From Tieghemiomyces parasiticus (taxonomy: Eukaryota; Kickxellomycota; Dimargaritomycetes; Dimargaritales; Dimargaritaceae), in the NCBI GenBank assembly GCA_027575765.1, contig JANBPT010001283.1, positions 1-11,328 of the forward strand: 11,328 bases of DNA, read 5' to 3'. The notes under the pieces are model-generated. The model worked only from the letters and a program-made list of their open reading frames with translations. It did not search any database and was not told the DNA's origin. Made by a program: the position numbers and the translations under genes. Position 1 is the first letter of the stretch; each line of letters opens with the position of its first letter. Positions 7,782 through 11,328 of the stretch are shown here, piece after piece.

Positions 7782-8288
7782 ATGAAGTTCCTTGCCATCT
7801 CTGCCCTTCTGGCCCTGGCGGCCGTCACCGTCAACGCCGACACCAAGGCCAAGGCCACGTTCACGGGTGCCCAGTCCGGTATCGCCGGCTGTGTGGAGTT
7901 TTCCCCTATTATCAAGTGCGGGTCGAGCGGTAGCGCCATTACGGTGAACCTCCAGGGCTTCCAGCCCTCCGACCAGGGTCCGTTCAAATATCACATTCAC
8001 GCTCTCCCTGTTCCGGCCGACGGTAACTGCACTGCCACCAGTGGCCACTACAACCCCACCAACATCGTTGCCAACACTACCTGTGTCCCGAGCAACTCCC
8101 TCGCTACCTGCGAGATTGGTGACTTGAGCGGCAAGCACGGTTCCCTCAACCCGGCGTCCAGCGCCGTCCCAATTGTGGGCAACTACGTGGATTCCGACGT
8201 GTCCGTTAGCTCCGTCACGGGCCTCTCCGTCGTAATTCACGCCGCCAACGGGACCCGCGTCGCCTGCGCGAACATCGTCGCTGCCTAA
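7782..8288 (+). CDS. Secreted Cu-only superoxide dismutase-like protein
   Basis: A 168-residue protein with a clear signal peptide (1 to about 19, MKFLAISALLALAAVTVNA) and one SOD_Cu domain. The copper ligands expected from the family are present: H71 and H73 in YHIHALP, H89 in GHYNP, and H153 in VVIH. Active-site Arg is R159 in NGTR, and C83 with C162 can form the conserved disulfide. The two extra zinc-binding histidines of Cu/Zn SOD are missing between H73 and the GDLSGKHG motif (113-120), while E111 and D114 match the acidic pair of fungal Cu-only enzymes such as Candida SOD5. This predicts extracellular superoxide dismutation without zinc. Three N-glycosylation sequons occur (N82, N98, N156). 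The chain ends at ACANIVAA with no Ser/Thr-rich stalk or GPI signal, so it should be released, not wall-anchored. It is intronless, and CACCATG is a good start context. Confidence 0.92.
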   Translation: MKFLAISALLALAAVTVNADTKAKATFTGAQSGIAGCVEFSPIIKCGSSGSAITVNLQGFQPSDQGPFKYHIHALPVPADGNCTATSGHYNPTNIVANTTCVPSNSLATCEIGDLSGKHGSLNPASSAVPIVGNYVDSDVSVSSVTGLSVVIHAANGTRVACANIVAA

Positions 8289-8723
8289 AACATATTTACG
8301 TATTTTTACCTATGGAGACCTTGTCTGGCTGTTAGTTTTATCATATTTCTTTACAGGCTGGCTGCCTTTTATCATTCACAACCATATATGTACACGTTAC
8401 GCCTATCCCCGCCCCGTTGCTCCACGCCTTAGCAAGGCCTCCTCCTAAACTCCTCCCCCCTTTCGGACTATCTAGCTTTACTTTCATGACCACTACATCT
8501 TTTTTTCCCTCAGATGAACTCGTACTAGCCATTGGCTGATTCCACGCCTTTGGTATAATCACCACTCGAGAACAGCATTAAATTTGTCCTTGGACTCTCC
8601 CTCCTCGTCTTCACCGCCAGTTCAACACATTGATAATCCATTGGGTAGGATTGCCTCCAGCTGACCAAGTCATTTAAGTTTAATATCGTCTTTATCTTTA
8701 ACTCTAGCCCTACATTAGGCGGT

Positions 8724-8738
8724 CAATCATGATGATTG
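8724..8738. promoter_or_regulatory. 15-base palindrome
   Basis: CAATCAT and ATGATTG are perfect reverse complements separated by one base. The symmetry would suit a dimeric DNA-binding protein, but it lies about 480 bases from the nearest start codon in AT-rich DNA and may be chance. Confidence 0.25.
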
Positions 8739-8921
8739 TCAATGTACGAAATCGATAATGATTAATTTAAATATATTGCCACGAAGTATTAGACTTGATG
8801 GGAATACGACCCAATAAAAGGGTAGGTGGGACGAAAGTGGTAAACGGTAGAATATTTTTTATCAGGGTAAGGAATCGGAGTGGCTAGGAGGTCGCTGGAA
8901 ATTTTACTCTCCGGGGCGTAA

Positions 8922-8943
8922 ACGTAATGGTGCTTACGTGACG
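8922..8943. promoter_or_regulatory. ACGTAA/TTACGT inverted pair with a bZIP-like site
   Basis: ACGTAA (8922-8927) and TTACGT (8934-8939) form a 6-bp inverted repeat. The right half continues as TTACGTGACG, close to ATF/CREB-type bZIP sites. It is about 270 bases upstream of the phosducin-like start, a reasonable promoter position. The role is inferred from motif resemblance only. Confidence 0.3.
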
Positions 8944-9214
8944 ACCTCATTGACACTGGTTCAACTTGACATTGAGAATTAGCTGGTCTACGAGCAAGCC
9001 CGCACGGACCTCCGCAAAAGGAGCGAGAACCTTGGCTCTCTCGACCCCCCGGCTTCCTTGACCCCCTGCAGCAATCCAGGCGAGTCAGCCCAGACCCAAT
9101 CCGCTGACTTATGTGGCCACCAACTCACTTTGGGTCATCTTTTAAGCCTATCTTAATTCCTTATCTAACCTCCCAATTTCTACCCCTCACCTCCATTCAT
9201 CTCATCTAACCACC

Positions 9215-10159
9215 ATGGCCGACGCCCTCGAGCGCCAATTCCTCGGGTCCGGTGCCAATGGCGATGAAAATGCGCAGGAGGAGCAACGCCGTCTCGGCGA
9301 CCAGGACCCCTCCCCCCACAGGGAAGATGACGATGACCCACTGCATCAACCCGCCGACGACAACGATAGCCAACCACCACCCGAACTGCTGGCCGGAGCC
9401 CAGGGTAAACCAGTGGCGGACGCCCCCCGTACGGGGCCCAAGGGCGTTAAAGCCGATTACGAGCAATACCTGGCCTTCCAACGGCAGCAGCTCCAGGATC
9501 AACAGCGTGAACGTTACGCGCGTAACACCCTGGGCCAAGGGTATCGGTCGACCGGTACGCCCGAAACACGGACGTTATTTACTACAACTGAGCCTCGATC
9601 GAGTCGATTTTCCTCGGACCCTACCCAGGGCAACTGTAAGTATGCTGCTGCCGACGGCAAGCTAAAGAATGACCAAGCTCTGAGTGACCATGACGACGAC
9701 GATGAGGACCTTAATGCGCTACTCGATGACCCAGCGATCCTTCGGGAGTATCAGCGGTCCCGACTGGCCGAATGGGAGTCCCAAAATCTTCTTCTACGCA
9801 ATCAAAAGACGTTCGGACGGGTCGAGGATGTGACGGCAGACGACTATGCCACCACGTTAGACGCCGAGGCCTCACACGTCACTGTCCTTGTGCATGTTTA
9901 CGAGGACCACGTCCCAGCCTGTCGCCATCTCAACCGGGTCCTCGAAGGACTGGCCGCCGGTCCGCTGACTCATGTGCGGGTGCTGAGGATTCGTGCCCGC
10001 GATACCGCCAGCGAGAGCTTTACCCCCGAAGTACTGCCCATTTTAATGGTATACAAGGACGGGTGCCTCCTGGAATCGTTCGTGCGGGTCACCGACCAAC
10101 TACCTAAAGGTCAGTTTCAAGGGGAAGACGTGATGGATCTACTATCATTAGACCAGTAA
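9215..10159 (+). CDS. Phosducin-like protein (thioredoxin-fold co-chaperone)
   Basis: A 314-residue phosducin-family protein. In other eukaryotes members act with the CCT chaperonin, notably in folding G-protein beta subunits and assembling the beta-gamma dimer in the cytosol. An acidic, disordered N-terminus (about 1-70) is followed by the family helix-1 signature TGPKGV (73-78), a Gln-rich helix (82-100), an acidic DHDDDDED patch (158-165), the helix RLAEWESQ (183-190) and a thioredoxin-like domain from about 198. The domain includes VLPILMVYK (273-281, with the expected cis-proline P275) and the conserved FVRVTDQL (289-296). The C-terminus is short: phosducins usually end with a hydrophobic GxLP-type tail, here replaced by LLSLDQ. 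The start ATG at 9215 has an excellent Kozak context (ACCACCATGG). The frame runs unbroken but contains a perfect donor GTAAGT inside it (see 9636-9677). Confidence 0.9.
   Translation: MADALERQFLGSGANGDENAQEEQRRLGDQDPSPHREDDDDPLHQPADDNDSQPPPELLAGAQGKPVADAPRTGPKGVKADYEQYLAFQRQQLQDQQRERYARNTLGQGYRSTGTPETRTLFTTTEPRSSRFSSDPTQGNCKYAAADGKLKNDQALSDHDDDDEDLNALLDDPAILREYQRSRLAEWESQNLLLRNQKTFGRVEDVTADDYATTLDAEASHVTVLVHVYEDHVPACRHLNRVLEGLAAGPLTHVRVLRIRARDTASESFTPEVLPILMVYKDGCLLESFVRVTDQLPKGQFQGEDVMDLLSLDQ
9636..9677 (+). other. Possible in-frame 42-nt intron in the phosducin-like gene
   Basis: GTAAGTAT at 9636 is a perfect 5' splice consensus and CCAAG ends at 9677. The interval is exactly 42 bases, so removing it keeps the frame: residues 141-154 (CKYAAADGKLKNDQ) disappear and Cys141/Ala155 are replaced by a single Ser. 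Without it the acidic linker runs directly toward LSDHDDDDED. A weak branch-like TGAC lies just before the acceptor. Alternative acceptors at 9667 or 9684 would break the frame. Confidence 0.45.
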
Positions 10160-10678
10160 CCAATGACCCAGCTGATGACCATGGCCCTTACAAGCGGTGA
10201 TGAGACGCTTGCGTCGAGGGGGAGGGGGTTATGGCCGGCGCCACTCGGTGGTGGGCTATTGAGAAAATAAGAAAGGAAAGATAGGTAAAAGTGCGCGGTA
10301 AAAAAAGTTGCCGGATTCTAGACCGTGTTATCAATTGGTGCGTTCAGTAGACCAGCTCAAGCCTGTTGGGAGCTGGGTAGCCGTGAGATGCAACCATAAA
10401 ATGACATCGTCGTCCTGTAAAATCTGACCGTAGACTATATGAAAAGTGTGCCTCCCGGAGAGTGGGTAAGTAAGCAGCGTACTGGCGATGCGATGGTATT
10501 GCAAAGCAAGATGTGCTTTGGGGCGTTTGAGGGTGGGTAGTCGATGGGCACGGAGTAGAGGGGGCAAGTGGCGGTGGTTGAGAATCTGATAGCCACTCGT
10601 CTCCGTCTCTAGAAACTACGTATATATTAAGAGGAGACACAGAATCGTTTGCAAATATAAAAGGTATAAGTCTCAGGC
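10160..10678. other. Downstream intergenic region
   Basis: About 520 bp between the phosducin-like stop and the right transposon copy. Purine-rich AAAATAAGAAAGG near 10263-10277 and an A-run near 10301 could hold the 3' end of that gene. Two minus-strand frames are open between about 10331 and 10754, but neither shows a start in context or a known family. Confidence 0.45.
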
Positions 10679-11328
10679 CGCTGTGCTTCAGATGAAACCT
10701 CGGAGAATTGATGATACTGAGTCGATTGATATAAACCATTACAACATTCAACAATCTTCTGCTTCACACCTTTCCTTTATTTAACCATCCGTCATGACGA
10801 CTTTTTAAAGCCTCCCTCCCCCTTCCACTGAAATCAACCAGTGTAATGTGCGGGTATATATTGATAATTACCATCTGGAGGACCGCAGGGCAGATGCTAT
10901 TCTGAATGTGTTGACTCCCAAGCGGGGCCCAGTTGCCCCTAGCTGCTCCACCGTCGACAGGTAACTGGCTCGCTTTCGCACGGGCCACCACTCCTTTGCA
11001 GACGACCCTTACTCTGGCCGCCCAGCAGATGACATTGGTGAGCTCTATGGGGATAAGACCTCACACGGCTCGGGTAAATCCCTCAACTGACTGCTGAGCA
11101 GCTGGCCTGGGCCTGCCGTACTTCCCCTAGTACCATGCGCCATGCCCTGCACAGTAGCCTAGGGTTCCACAGCTAGTTCAACCGCTGGATCCCCCCCATG
11201 CCCTCACCGACGACCAACGCCTCCAGGGGGTCCGTTATGGCACCAAGTTCCCGGAGGACTTCGGCGGGGCCAGTGACTACCTGCTGGACTCCATCGTCAC
11301 AGGCAACGAGACATGGGTGTGCCTTTAT
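10679..11328 (+). mobile_element. Decayed mariner-family transposase, 5' part (right inverted copy)
   Basis: This is the inverted partner of 1-653. On the + strand the coding remnant starts near 10830 and reads to the window edge. It shows LEDRRADAILNVL, STVDR, a TAA stop (10962-10964), LARFRTGHHSF, YSGRP, a frameshift around 11085, LTAEQLAWACRTSP, a TAG stop (11174-11176), then ALTDDQ and IVTGNETW. The codon at 11305-11307 encodes Asn in place of the first catalytic Asp. Compared with the left copy it has one base fewer beside the C-run at 11191-11197, a private frameshift. Window end and window start stop at the identical base of the element. Homology to the left copy ends at about 10679, presumably at or near the element's 5' terminus. 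Confidence 0.85.

Larger units (their letters stand above)
8289..9214. other. AT-richer intergenic region
   Basis: About 925 bp between the SOD-like and phosducin-like genes. The section from about 8560 to 8880 is clearly AT-richer than the genes and holds a 15-base palindrome (8724-8738) and an AATAAA (8813-8818). The section from 8900 to 9214 returns to GC-rich and probably carries the promoter of the next gene, including an ACGTAA/TTACGT inverted pair. No coding sequence was recognised on either strand. Confidence 0.55.

Noticed and set aside
7136..8240. Long minus-strand open frames (about 7136-7690 and 7500-8240)
   Set aside because: They are antisense to the small gene, the SOD promoter and the SOD coding sequence; repetitive Gly/Arg/Pro content reflects GC-rich antisense reading.
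10331..10615. Minus-strand open frame of about 94 codons, and an overlapping second minus frame reaching 10754
   Set aside because: The first has no ATG in frame and starts just after a TAG. The second begins inside the transposon repeat. Neither resembles a known family; an orphan exon remains possible but unsupported.

Overview
The window looks like nuclear DNA of a fungus, probably an early-diverging (zoopagomycete-like) lineage. The evidence is GC-rich coding sequence with GC-ending codons, short GT-AG introns, a secreted Cu-only superoxide dismutase-like protein, and mariner-like transposon debris. The phylum is inference; no rRNA or other marker is present.

Layout. All recognisable host genes are on the + strand. 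Positions 1-653 and 10679-11328 are two inverted copies of the 5' part of a decayed mariner-family transposase. Both stop at the same base, right after the first catalytic block, so the window reads as a unique segment between two repeat copies and is probably a whole contig. Between them lie: a DHHC-type S-palmitoyltransferase (1451-3364); a CT microsatellite (3461-3533); a KDM8/JMJD5-like JmjC dioxygenase with a clear 254-nt intron (about 3967-5628); a gene-poor stretch (5629-7019); a small one-TM gene apparently split by a one-base frameshift (7020-7434, weakly Mic12/Aim5-like); a secreted Cu-only SOD-like protein (7782-8288); an AT-richer spacer (8289-9214); and a phosducin-like protein with a possible in-frame 42-nt intron (9215-10159).

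The genes do not form a pathway. They are independent housekeeping or surface-related functions: membrane-protein lipidation, ribosomal or chromatin hydroxylation, possibly mitochondrial inner-membrane organisation, extracellular superoxide handling, and CCT/G-beta assembly. I found no convincing new multi-gene system. The most informative non-routine signals are the transposon copies (shared inactivating lesions, and later divergence made almost entirely of transitions, mostly at CpG), the intron that separates the JmjC iron ligands, the frameshifted small gene, and the optional intron in the phosducin-like gene. No tRNA, rRNA or CRISPR array was seen.
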